Assembly (NCBI RefSeq): GCF_013328205.1
Contig: NZ_JABULH010000008.1
Coordinates: 1 to 64,000 of the forward strand
Reading direction: 5' to 3'
Length of the DNA: 64,000 nucleotides
DNA from: Sphingomonas hominis
GTDB lineage: Bacteria; Pseudomonadota; Alphaproteobacteria; Sphingomonadales; Sphingomonadaceae
Position numbers and translations under genes: made by a program. The notes below the pieces were generated by a model. It saw only the letters and a list, made by a program, of their open reading frames with translations. It was not told the DNA's origin and did not search any database. Shown here in pieces: positions 16,971 through 24,649 of the stretch. The first letter of the stretch is position 1. Each line of letters starts with the position of its first letter.

Positions 16971-17536
16971 GCCTCGACTGGACCGCGCTGTCCGACGGCG
17001 AGCTGGCGGCGCTCAGCATCGCCGGTCGACAGGCCGCCTTTGCCGAAATCGTGCGCCGCTATCGTCAGCCGGTGTTCCGGCTTGTCCGGGCGTGCGTCGG
17101 GGAGCCCGACGAAGCGCTCGACCTCGTTCAAGAGACCTTCGTCGCTGCGCACCAAGCCCTTTCCCGTTACGACGCCCAGCGCGCCATGAAGGCGTGGCTG
17201 TCGACGATCGCGATCAACAAATGTCGTGATTGGGCGAGGAAGCGCACTGTGCGCCGCTTCGTCTCCTTCGCCCTTCCGATCGACGGGCAGGCCGAGACGA
17301 TCGTGGACGATCAGGTGCCGATCGATGACAGCGCGGCCGACCGACAGGAGTTGGACCGCGTGACACGCGCCATCTCGACCCTGCCGGCTAACCTGAAGGA
17401 GCCTCTGGTACTTCGGACGATCGAAGGGCTGAGCCAGGCCGAAACGGCCGAGGTGCTGGGGATCAGCCAGAAGGCGGTGGAAACTCGCCTTTATCGCGCG
17501 CGGGCGCGGCTGCTCGAAAAACTAGGGAACCGCTGA
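16967..17536 (+). CDS. ECF RNA polymerase sigma factor, CnrH-like
   Basis: A 189-residue extracytoplasmic-function sigma factor with region 2 (FAEIVRRYRQPVFRLV, DLVQETFVAAHQAL, KAWLSTIAINKCRDW) and region 4 (LPANLKEPLVLRTI, SQAETAEVLGISQKAVETRL). It starts with a GTG overlapping the sensor stop. It should recruit RNA polymerase to the TGAGGG-N14-CGCGTA promoters found before copC, its own operon, copA and a DUF305 gene. Its own TGA stop forms the first three bases of the copA promoter's TGAGGG, so the copA promoter begins exactly where this gene ends. Confidence 0.88.
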   Translation: MSLDWTALSDGELAALSIAGRQAAFAEIVRRYRQPVFRLVRACVGEPDEALDLVQETFVAAHQALSRYDAQRAMKAWLSTIAINKCRDWARKRTVRRFVSFALPIDGQAETIVDDQVPIDDSAADRQELDRVTRAISTLPANLKEPLVLRTIEGLSQAETAEVLGISQKAVETRLYRARARLLEKLGNR

Positions 17537-17559
17537 GGGTTGGACAGATCGGCCGCGTA
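17534..17559 (+). promoter_or_regulatory. ECF-type promoter of copAB
   Basis: TGAGGG overlaps the sigma gene's stop codon, followed by 14 bases and CGCGTA. A short hairpin GAAGGG/CCCTTC (17560-17578) and the binding site AGGAG precede the copA ATG. Confidence 0.75.
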
Positions 17560-17602
17560 GAAGGGTCGACGGCCCTTCACGGCCCCATTCTTAGGAGCTT
17601 GC

Positions 17603-19558
17603 ATGTCGCGCGTTCTCGACCGCCGCCAGGTGCTGCGCGGTGCCAGTCTGGCAGGCGGCGGCCTCGCCTTGTCGGCCTATATGCCGGCATGGGCACAGCC
17701 CGTCTCGGCCGGCATCGCCAAGCTGTTGCCCACGGTGTCGGGCGAGGACATCACGCTCAAGGTCGCGCATCAGATGATGATGATCGACGGGCGGCAGAGC
17801 CACGCCATCGGCATCAACGGCACCGTGCCCGCTCCGCTCATCCGCTTGCGCGAGGGGCAGAACGTCCGCCTCCACGTCGTCAATGAGCTCGACGAGGAAA
17901 CCTCGATCCACTGGCACGGGCTGCTTCTCCCCTTCCAGATGGACGGGGTTCCCGGGATCGCCTTCCCCGGCATTCCGGCGCGATCGACGTTCACCTACGA
18001 GTTCCCGATCATCCAGAGCGGCACCTACTGGTACCATAGCCATTCGGGGCTTCAGGAGCAGGAGGGGCATTACGGCCCGATCCTGATCGACCCGAAGAAC
18101 CCCGATCCGGTGAAGTTCGACCGGGAGCACGTGATCGTGCTGTCCGACCACAGCTTCCACCACCCGCACTACCTCTTCGATCGGTTGAAGAAGGAGTCGG
18201 GCTACTTCAACCGCCAGCGCCAGACCCTGGCCGGGCTTCTCGCCGGCAAGGATCAGTCGCTGAAAGAGCGGTTGGAGTGGGGCAAGATGCGGATGGACCC
18301 CGCCGACGTCGCCGACGTCACGGGTTCGGTCTACACCTACCTGGTCAACGGTTACGGACCCAAGGACAACTGGACGGCGCTGTTCCGACCCAGCGAGCGA
18401 GTGCGGCTGCGCTTCATCAACGCATCGTCGATGACCACCTTTAACGTCCGCATCCCGGGCCTGCCGATGACGATCGTCGCGGCCGATGGCTTGAACGTCC
18501 GTCCGATCGAGATCGACGAGTTCCAGTTCGGCCCGGCGGAAACCTATGACGCGATCGTCACGCCGCCCGACCTGCGCGCCTATACGCTGGTCGGCGAGAG
18601 CATCGACCGCTCCGGCATGGCGCGCGCGACGCTCGCGCCGCGCGAAGGCATGGCTGCCGAGGTGCCTCCGCTCCGCAAGCGCCCGCTCGCGACCATGAAG
18701 GACATGGGCATGGGCGGCATGGATCATGGCACGATGGACCATGGTGCTAAGGGCGCCGCGGCGGGATCGATGTCGGGCATGGACCATGCCGCGATGGGTC
18801 ACGGCACCGGCACGATGCCGGGCATGGATCATTCGCAAATGAACCATGGGGCGGCCAGCGCCGCAGCGGGCAGCATGGCGGGCATGGACCACGGGCAGGC
18901 CCAAGGCTCCGCCATGCCCGGGATGGGCCAGGCAGGCGGGGCAATGCCCGGCATGAGCGGCGATCAGATGGGCGGCATGGACATGTCGGGCATGGACATG
19001 GGCGCGATGAACATGCGCGACTTCTCCAAAGCGCCAGAGGTGACGAAGGGACCGGGCGTGCAGACCATCTCGCCAATGCCGGTCGATCGCACCGGCGATC
19101 CCGGACAGGGGCTCGAGAACGTCGGGCACCGTGTGCTGACGTATCGAGATCTGATGGCGCTCGATCGCAATCCGGACACGCGTGCGCCGGAACGCGAGAT
19201 CAAACTGCATCTGACCGGTAACATGGAGCGCTACATGTGGGGCTTCGACGGCGAAAAGCTGTCGGAGAACCCCGATCCGATTACCATCCTCCATGGCGAG
19301 CGAGTGCGGGTGACGCTCATCAACGACACGATGATGGGTCATCCCATCCACATTCACGGCCACTTTTTCGACTTGGTGACGGGTAAGGGCGCTTATGCGC
19401 CTCGGAAGCATACCGTGCTGGTCCAACCGGGCGGCACTGTGAGCTGGGACGTGACCGGGGAGGAAGGCGACTGGGCCTTCCACTGCCATATGCTCTACCA
19501 CATGCATGCCGGCATGATGCGGGTCGTCCAGGTCCGCAAGGCAGGAGCGGCAGCATGA
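17603..19558 (+). CDS. copA: CopA-family multicopper oxidase
   Basis: CopA is a periplasmic multicopper oxidase that oxidises Cu(I) and lowers copper toxicity. A twin-arginine signal (RRQVLRG) exports the folded enzyme. The four copper-ligand motifs are present: HWHG, WYHSHSG, HPIHIHGHFF and FHCHMLYHMHAGMM. Between them (about residues 370-470) is a long Met/His-rich insert with repeated GMDHG and GMDM units that can bind extra copper. Length (651 residues) fits the plasmid-type CopA family. Its stop overlaps the copB ATG by four bases. Confidence 0.95.
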   Translation: MSRVLDRRQVLRGASLAGGGLALSAYMPAWAQPVSAGIAKLLPTVSGEDITLKVAHQMMMIDGRQSHAIGINGTVPAPLIRLREGQNVRLHVVNELDEETSIHWHGLLLPFQMDGVPGIAFPGIPARSTFTYEFPIIQSGTYWYHSHSGLQEQEGHYGPILIDPKNPDPVKFDREHVIVLSDHSFHHPHYLFDRLKKESGYFNRQRQTLAGLLAGKDQSLKERLEWGKMRMDPADVADVTGSVYTYLVNGYGPKDNWTALFRPSERVRLRFINASSMTTFNVRIPGLPMTIVAADGLNVRPIEIDEFQFGPAETYDAIVTPPDLRAYTLVGESIDRSGMARATLAPREGMAAEVPPLRKRPLATMKDMGMGGMDHGTMDHGAKGAAAGSMSGMDHAAMGHGTGTMPGMDHSQMNHGAASAAAGSMAGMDHGQAQGSAMPGMGQAGGAMPGMSGDQMGGMDMSGMDMGAMNMRDFSKAPEVTKGPGVQTISPMPVDRTGDPGQGLENVGHRVLTYRDLMALDRNPDTRAPEREIKLHLTGNMERYMWGFDGEKLSENPDPITILHGERVRVTLINDTMMGHPIHIHGHFFDLVTGKGAYAPRKHTVLVQPGGTVSWDVTGEEGDWAFHCHMLYHMHAGMMRVVQVRKAGAAA

Positions 19559-20826
19559 CGCGCGCGCTTCTTCTTGCCGGCCTGGCGTCGTTCGGCCTCG
19601 CCGCCCCCGCGATCGGGCAAAGCATGGACCACTCCATGATGCCGGGCATGTCCATGCCCGGGATGAAGATGCCCGCCAAAAAACCGGCCGCGCGCGCGAA
19701 GCCGGCCACGAAGAAGCCGGCGGTCAGGAAGGCACCGGCTCGGAAGGCACCGGTCAGGCGCGCCGCTCGGCCCGCGGCCGACCCTCACGCCGGGCACGAC
19801 ATGACAGGCATGAAGATGCCCGGGATGAGCATGGGCCGGACCCCGGCTCCCGATCCCCACGTCGGCCACGACATGAGCGGGATGCAGGGGATGGATATGG
19901 GCGGTCAGCAGGCCGCGCCCGCCAAGGACCCGCACGCCGGGCACGATATGTCGGCCATGCCCGGCATGGGAGCATCGACCGGCGCTCAGCAGGACCCACA
20001 TGCGGGCCATGACATGAGCGCGATGCCGGGCATGGCGATGTCCGGTAATCAGTCGGCCGCGAAGGTCGGAACCGACCTTTCCCCCGGCAACAAGCCCGCT
20101 CCCGCCCCTGCCGGCGACCACCTCGCGGACCGTTTGTGGGGAGCGGACGTCATGGCCAGCTCGCGCGAAAACGATCTGCGCCGCGAGCACGGCGGGATGA
20201 CCGTCTATCAAATCCTCTTCAACCTCGCCGAATATCAGGCGGGCAAGGGCGGTGACGGCTATCGCTGGGATGGCGAGGCTTGGATCGGAGGCGACATCAA
20301 TCGCTTCACGCTCAAGACCGAGGGAGAAGGTACGTTCGGCAAGCCGCTCGAACAGGCCGAGGTGCAAGCGCTCTACAGTCGGGCGCTCGATCCTTACTGG
20401 AACCTCCAGGCAGGCGTTCGCTACGACTTCAAGCCCAACCCTTCGCGCACCTATGCGACGGTAGGGATCGAGGGATTGGCCCCCGGTTGGTTCGAAGTGG
20501 AGGGCGCGCTGTTCCTCTCCGACAAGGGCGACGTGCTTGGCCGTGCCGAAGGCTATTACGATCAGCGCATCACCAACTGGTTCGTGCTCCAGCCCCGGGT
20601 AGAGGCCAACCTCTCGGCCCAGGATGTGCCCGAAACCGGCACCGGCTCGGGGCTCACCGACCTCGAGGCGGGGTTTCGTCTTCGCTACGAGGGGCGTCGC
20701 GAGTTCGCCCCTTACATCGGCGTGTCCTGGGAACGGCAGTTCGGCGACACGGCGCGCTTTACCCGCGCACGCGGTGACAACACCGGCGGCTTCAGTTTCG
20801 TGGCGGGTGTGAGGACCTGGTTCTGA
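19555..20826 (+). CDS. copB: Outer-membrane copper resistance protein CopB
   Basis: CopB is an outer-membrane beta-barrel that sequesters copper with CopA. The 423-residue protein has a signal peptide, an N-terminal Met/His/Lys-rich region with five or more DPHAGHDM-type repeats (residues 25-165), and a C-terminal barrel starting near DRLWGADVMASSREND and ending in WF, a typical outer-membrane C-terminus. It is coupled to copA. The repeat region is longer than in many homologues, giving many soft-metal ligands. Confidence 0.92.
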   Translation: MTRALLLAGLASFGLAAPAIGQSMDHSMMPGMSMPGMKMPAKKPAARAKPATKKPAVRKAPARKAPVRRAARPAADPHAGHDMTGMKMPGMSMGRTPAPDPHVGHDMSGMQGMDMGGQQAAPAKDPHAGHDMSAMPGMGASTGAQQDPHAGHDMSAMPGMAMSGNQSAAKVGTDLSPGNKPAPAPAGDHLADRLWGADVMASSRENDLRREHGGMTVYQILFNLAEYQAGKGGDGYRWDGEAWIGGDINRFTLKTEGEGTFGKPLEQAEVQALYSRALDPYWNLQAGVRYDFKPNPSRTYATVGIEGLAPGWFEVEGALFLSDKGDVLGRAEGYYDQRITNWFVLQPRVEANLSAQDVPETGTGSGLTDLEAGFRLRYEGRREFAPYIGVSWERQFGDTARFTRARGDNTGGFSFVAGVRTWF

Positions 20827-21560
20827 GCCCGCGGCTGCGCCTCCACATCGGGGCGAGCAAGGTCCACCGCTGGCTCGCCCTCCTGATCGGGGCGCAGGTG
20901 ATCGTGTGGTTCACCAGCGGGCTCGTCATGGCCCTGCTGCCGATCGATACGGTGCACGGAGATCACCGGATAGATCGTGATGCCGAGCCGGCGCTTTCGA
21001 GCGCCCAGGCATTCGCACCCGTTCCGACGCTGTTAACGGCTGCTGGCTCGCCCGTCCGTCAGCTTCAGCATCGCGTGCTGCTCGGTCGGCCTGTGGTCGA
21101 AGCGCAACTTGCGTCGGGCGGTGTCCGGTTGCTGGACGCCCGCACCGCGACCGTGCTCCCGCCGATTGATGCATCGACCGCTGGCGCCATCGCCAGGAAG
21201 GCATATCGCGGTAAGTCCGCCACCTCGACCGTGGAGCGTGTCGAGCGGGCGAGCCCCGAATATCGTGGCGCACTGCCAGCATGGCGCACCTCGTTCGCCG
21301 ATGACGATGCCACCCGCATCTACGTGTCGGCCGAGACAGGACGGCTGACGTCGGTGCGCACCGGCACGTGGCGGCTCTACGATTTCTTCTGGGGGCTCCA
21401 CATCATGGACTGGACCCAGCACGAGCGTTTCAACACGCCTTGGCTGAAGGCGTTCGCTGCCGGCGGTCTCGTCTTCGGCGTGGCGGGCGCGATCCTTCTG
21501 TTCATGCGCTGGCCGCGTCGACGGCGTAAATCCCGAGGGATGCGTCAGGGCGCCGCGTAA
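20823..21560 (+). CDS. PepSY-domain membrane protein, probable CTG start
   Basis: This protein has an N-terminal membrane span, a periplasmic PepSY-type region and a second span near the C-terminus with GLHIMDWTQHERFN and an Arg/Lys-rich tail. Such proteins accompany copper and iron reductase genes. The first ordinary start in frame is GTG 20898, but it would remove half of the first membrane span (WLALLIGAQVIVWFTSGL). The frame continues upstream as SPRLRLHIGASKVHRW, and a CTG at 20823 overlaps the copB TGA by four bases with GAGG nearby. I therefore place the start at the CTG; GTG 20898 is the conservative alternative. Confidence 0.6.
   Translation: MSPRLRLHIGASKVHRWLALLIGAQVIVWFTSGLVMALLPIDTVHGDHRIDRDAEPALSSAQAFAPVPTLLTAAGSPVRQLQHRVLLGRPVVEAQLASGGVRLLDARTATVLPPIDASTAGAIARKAYRGKSATSTVERVERASPEYRGALPAWRTSFADDDATRIYVSAETGRLTSVRTGTWRLYDFFWGLHIMDWTQHERFNTPWLKAFAAGGLVFGVAGAILLFMRWPRRRRKSRGMRQGAA
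21534..21559 (+). promoter_or_regulatory. ECF-type promoter before the DUF305 membrane protein gene
   Basis: CGAGGG, 14 bases, then CGCGTA: the same element as at copA with one mismatch in the first hexamer. It lies at the very end of the PepSY gene, 36 bases before the next start. Confidence 0.6.
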
Positions 21561-21595
21561 TACTCTTCAGGCGGCGTGCCAGAGGAGAATGTGCG

Positions 21596-22198
21596 ATGGA
21601 CCCCCAGGATCATCAGTCTGGCCAGAGTGGCGGGATGGGAATGAGCTATGGACGGTTCGCGGCGATGATCGCGACCTCCACGATCGTCATGTTCGGGCTC
21701 ATGTACCTCAACACCTATGCGTTGAGCCATGTCGAATACAGCCAGACCAGGACATGGATGGCGATCGTCATGGGAGCGGTGATGGCGCTCATCATGATCG
21801 GCTTCATGTGGGGTATGTACCCCGACCGGCGCGCCAACCTCGGCATCGTCGCCGGTGCGATCGTCGTCTTTGCGGGCGCTCTATGGCTTGTTCGCAGTCA
21901 GGAAACCGTGGGCGACGTCGCCTATATGAAAGCGATGATCCCGCACCACTCGATAGCGATCATGACGAGCGATCGCGCGCATATCAAAGACCCTGAGGTA
22001 CGGAAGCTGGCGGATGGGATCATCGACGCCCAGGTGCGTGAGATCGCGCAAATGAAGCGGGCTATCGCTCGGCTCGAGGCTCACCCAACCGCCGACGATG
22101 CGCCCGACCTTCCTTCCTATCGGGACAAGCAGGTCGCTCCTCCCCCGCCGGAGAGGGATGAAAGCGTTGGCGTGAATACGCTCCAGCCGATCCGGTAA
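21596..22198 (+). CDS. DUF305 domain membrane protein
   Basis: The 200-residue protein has three membrane spans (about residues 20-42, 52-72 and 80-98) followed by a soluble DUF305 region with the family motif MIPHHSIAIMTS. DUF305 proteins such as CopM are four-helix periplasmic copper binders; the Met and His pairs of this motif are the probable ligands. The N-terminus is Gly/Met/His-rich. An ECF-type promoter ends 36 bases upstream, placing it in the copper regulon. Confidence 0.8.
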   Translation: MDPQDHQSGQSGGMGMSYGRFAAMIATSTIVMFGLMYLNTYALSHVEYSQTRTWMAIVMGAVMALIMIGFMWGMYPDRRANLGIVAGAIVVFAGALWLVRSQETVGDVAYMKAMIPHHSIAIMTSDRAHIKDPEVRKLADGIIDAQVREIAQMKRAIARLEAHPTADDAPDLPSYRDKQVAPPPPERDESVGVNTLQPIR

Positions 22199-22210
22199 TT
22201 CCCGCCGCCT

Positions 22211-22236
22211 TGAGGGATGGCGCGTCGGGACGCGTA
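22211..22236 (+). promoter_or_regulatory. ECF-type promoter of the periplasmic DUF305 gene
   Basis: TGAGGG, 14 bases, then CGCGTA, 36 bases before the ATG at 22273. Same spacing as the copC, sigma operon and copA promoters. Confidence 0.75.
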
Positions 22237-22272
22237 TCATCTTCACGGGCGGGGGCCACGTGGAGAAACCAG

Positions 22273-22653
22273 ATGAAGATGATCGCGACCATGACCGCCG
22301 CCCTGCTTGCCGCCTCACCGGCGCTCGCCCAGCAAGCCGGGCACCAGGGTATGAACCATCAGGGCATGAATCATTCCGGCATGATGCCGCCGACGGCGGC
22401 TGATCCCTATGGCCCGGACATGATGAAGATGCACGAGCGCATGATGGCGGCGAAGGGCGCCGATGCCGGCGAGACGTGGATTCGTCAGATGATCGAGCAC
22501 CACCGCGGCGCGATCGCGATGTCGCAGACGGCACTCCGGAGCACCCAGAACGCTGAAATCCGACGTGAGGCGCAGAAGACCATCGACAGCCAGAACCGCG
22601 AGATCGCGACGCTGAATGCGATGCTTCGCAAAATGGGCAAGCGCGCCCAGTAA
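22273..22653 (+). CDS. Secreted DUF305 (CopM-like) copper-binding protein
   Basis: This 126-residue protein has a signal peptide (MKMIATMTAALLAASPALA), a mature Met/His segment with GMNHQGMNHSGMM, and the DUF305 motif MIEHHRGAIAMSQ. The expected role is periplasmic copper binding, as shown for the DUF305 protein CopM of cyanobacteria. An in-frame start at 22210 would overlap the promoter and lacks a signal peptide at its N-terminus, so ATG 22273 is used. Confidence 0.85.
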   Translation: MKMIATMTAALLAASPALAQQAGHQGMNHQGMNHSGMMPPTAADPYGPDMMKMHERMMAAKGADAGETWIRQMIEHHRGAIAMSQTALRSTQNAEIRREAQKTIDSQNREIATLNAMLRKMGKRAQ

Positions 22654-22710
22654 CGGATGCAAGCCTAGCCCCTCTCTCCGTGAGGGGGGCAGGCTTTCGA
22701 GGAGTTGGGG

Positions 22711-23157
22711 ATGAGCCGATCTTTCCGCACAGCGATGGCCGCTCTGTTGCTCGGTGTCCCGGCGACTGCGATGGCTGCGGCCGACATCACCATGCACCGC
22801 GATCCGGGATGCCCGTGCTGTGAAAAATGGGCGAAGCAGGTGAAGGCTCAGTTCGGCCGCGCCGTGCGCGTCGTCGACGACGCGAACCGCCCGGCGCTAA
22901 TGAAGGCTCGCGGCGTGCCCGGTGACCTTGCATCATGTCACACTGCGATCATCGACGGCATGACCTTCGAGGGCCATGTACCGATCGCCGACATGAAGCG
23001 CGCGTTGGCGACCAAGCCAAAGGGTGTGACCGGGCTCGCGGTAGCGGGCATGCCGATGGGATCGCTGGGTATGGAGATGCCCGGCATGAAGGCTCAGGCC
23101 TACGACGTGATTGCGTTCGGACCGGGTGGACGTCGCGTCTACGCCCATCATGGCTAG
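22711..23157 (+). CDS. DUF411 domain secreted metal-binding protein
   Basis: The 148-residue protein has a signal peptide and the DUF411 signature MHRDPGCPCCEKWAK, a thioredoxin-like CxxC-type site, then SCHTAIIDGMTFEGHVP and a Met-rich segment MGSLGMEMPGM. DUF411 proteins occur in copper islands and are thought to bind or transfer copper in the periplasm. GAGGAG lies upstream of the ATG at 22711. It follows the secreted DUF305 gene on the same strand, and I see no separate ECF-type promoter in the gap, so it is probably read through from 22211-22236. Confidence 0.85.
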   Translation: MSRSFRTAMAALLLGVPATAMAAADITMHRDPGCPCCEKWAKQVKAQFGRAVRVVDDANRPALMKARGVPGDLASCHTAIIDGMTFEGHVPIADMKRALATKPKGVTGLAVAGMPMGSLGMEMPGMKAQAYDVIAFGPGGRRVYAHHG

Positions 23158-23197
23158 GTAGCGGCGGGGGCGGATAGCCGCCCCCGCCGCCTCTGGA

Positions 23198-23413
23198 TCA
23201 GTGCTTCATGCCCGACATGTCGTGGCCGGGATGATCGCCTTGCTTGCTGTCCTTCATGCCGGCGCAGCAGTCGGCCTTCTTGCCGTCCTTTTCCTTGCAG
23301 CAATCTGCGCCGTCCTTGCAGCACGCCATGTCGGCGCAGCAAGAGCCGGCCGCGAATGCGACACCGGGGATCGCCAGCGCCAGAGCGGCGCCGATCAGCT
23401 TGATCTTGGTCAT
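23198..23413 (-). CDS. Small secreted Cys-rich metal-binding protein
   Basis: The 71-residue product has a signal peptide (MTKIKLIGAALALAIPGVAFA) and a mature part with five Cys pairs or single Cys (SCCADMACC, DCCKEKDG, DCCAGM) followed by HPGHDMSGMKH. It looks like a periplasmic metallothionein-like copper chelator, though no named family is recognised. ATG 23413 gives a complete signal peptide and has GGAG before it. It lies between the DUF411 gene (convergent) and another small gene on its own strand. Confidence 0.7.
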   Translation of the reverse strand: MTKIKLIGAALALAIPGVAFAAGSCCADMACCKDGADCCKEKDGKKADCCAGMKDSKQGDHPGHDMSGMKH

Positions 23414-23451
23414 CGGTAACTCCGTCGATTGAATGTGTGTGGTCGGGAAGA

Positions 23452-23787
23452 TCACACGGTTCGCGGAGGCGGCGTGGCTGGAGGAACGGGCATGCCGATG
23501 AGTCCTTCAACATGCCGAGGGCGGAGAGCCATGCGAACGGAAGGAGCAGCGTCGACCGGCGCCAACACAGTGGGCTGAACTGCCGTGCACGGGGTCGAGC
23601 AGGCTGCTTGCTGCGGCGCCTTCGCAGGCTTCTGCGTGCCCTCACAGCCGGCCATCTCGGACGCGACCGGCGCGGCGTTCGCGATCGCCTCGCAGATCGG
23701 CCCCAGGCGCATGACCAGCATCATCGCCAGCATGGCCAGAGCCACGAGGCGGAGCGTGCCGGCAAGACGGGGCAGTCGGCGTTCCAT
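23452..23787 (-). CDS. Small secreted or membrane-anchored protein of the copper island
   Basis: The 111-residue protein has a hydrophobic N-terminal segment (LVALAMLAMMLVMRLGP), then a region with four or five Cys (PICEA, AGCEGT, AACSTPCTA) and a Pro-rich tail. This arrangement resembles small secreted proteins seen in copper loci. I do not recognise the family. It lies between the glutaredoxin-MauE gene and the Cys-rich peptide gene on the same strand and could belong to the operon driven by the mer-type promoter at 24616-24646. Confidence 0.5.
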   Translation of the reverse strand: MERRLPRLAGTLRLVALAMLAMMLVMRLGPICEAIANAAPVASEMAGCEGTQKPAKAPQQAACSTPCTAVQPTVLAPVDAAPSVRMALRPRHVEGLIGMPVPPATPPPRTV

Positions 23788-23818
23788 GGTCGCTATCCGC
23801 CCCGACCGAAGATCGATG

Positions 23819-24586
23819 TCAATGCGTGATCGAGAGGACTGCCGGCGCCGCGACCATCCAAAGCGCCATCGCGACCATCATCACGTTCTCGGTAAGCGAA
23901 AGGAAGCCGAGCGGCACGTTGCTGTCCCCGCCGACGCACGCGCATTTTAATTCGCGCTTGTCGATATAAACCGCCTTGATGACCGACACCGCGCCGATCG
24001 TCCCGATGACGAGGGCGACCGGCACCGACAGCCAGGTCAGCGCACCCGCTGCCATCAGGACGCCCGCCGCTCCCTCCGCGTAGGGATAGACATAGGAATA
24101 GGGCACCCAGCGCTTCGCGAGCAGATCGTAGTTGAGGAACATGCTCGAGAAGCTCTCGACGTTCTGGAGCTTGAGCATCGCCAGAACGCACATCGAGAAC
24201 GCGATGAACCATTCACCCGCGCGCACCGTGAAGGGCGTGCCGAATACCGCATAGCTGACGGCGAGCGCCATCAGCGCCGTCATCGCGAACACGGCGATCA
24301 CCGGGCGATATGTGACGGCCTTGGGGTCGCGGACCGTCTTGCCGAAAAAGCGGCGTAGATCGTCATAGCCGCCGACCCGCTCCCCCGCGATGAACGTCTG
24401 CGGGGTCGTCTTTACTCCGTGCTTTGCCTTGAAAGCGTCGGTTTCTTCCCGCGTCGTCAACCAATGGTCATCGACCGCATAGCCTTCCCGACGCAGCAGA
24501 TCCTTCGCCTTCAGCCCGTAAGGGCAGGTATGTTCCGGCATCACCATCCGGTAAATCGTCGCCTGTTTGGCGGGGGCGCTCGCCAT
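23819..24586 (-). CDS. Glutaredoxin domain fused to a MauE/DoxX-type membrane protein
   Basis: Residues 8-85 form a glutaredoxin domain with the site HTCPYGLKAK (Cys21, monothiol-like because the second position is Gly) and TTPQTFIAGERVGGYDD. The rest has four membrane spans of the MauE/DoxX type, with a short Cys-containing loop (KCACVGG). A membrane thiol-redox enzyme is expected, moving electrons or reducing disulfides near the membrane. Its promoter is an almost exact copy of the mercury-resistance operator, controlled by the divergent MerR-type gene. GGAG precedes the ATG. Mercury-handling genes themselves (merT, merP, merA) are absent. Confidence 0.8.
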   Translation of the reverse strand: MASAPAKQATIYRMVMPEHTCPYGLKAKDLLRREGYAVDDHWLTTREETDAFKAKHGVKTTPQTFIAGERVGGYDDLRRFFGKTVRDPKAVTYRPVIAVFAMTALMALAVSYAVFGTPFTVRAGEWFIAFSMCVLAMLKLQNVESFSSMFLNYDLLAKRWVPYSYVYPYAEGAAGVLMAAGALTWLSVPVALVIGTIGAVSVIKAVYIDKRELKCACVGGDSNVPLGFLSLTENVMMVAMALWMVAAPAVLSITH

Positions 24587-24615
24587 GCCGCTTCTCCAAT
24601 ATTCTCGCCCCGCCT

Positions 24616-24646
24616 ATATAGGATCCGTACCATAGTACGGAGTCAA
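24616..24646 (-). promoter_or_regulatory. mer-type operator/promoter
   Basis: The minus strand reads TTGACT, 19 bases, CTATAT. The spacer holds the dyad TCCGTAC-TATG-GTACGGA, essentially the classical merOP dyad (CCGTAC-N4-GTACGG directly after TTGACT). It drives the glutaredoxin-MauE gene and lies just before the regulator ATG on the other strand. Confidence 0.8.
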
Positions 24647-24649
24647 GGC

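Noticed and set aside
17591-19507. Leftward His-rich frame opposite copA
   Set aside because: The His runs are the antisense of Met/His repeats in copA. The rightward protein has all copper ligands.
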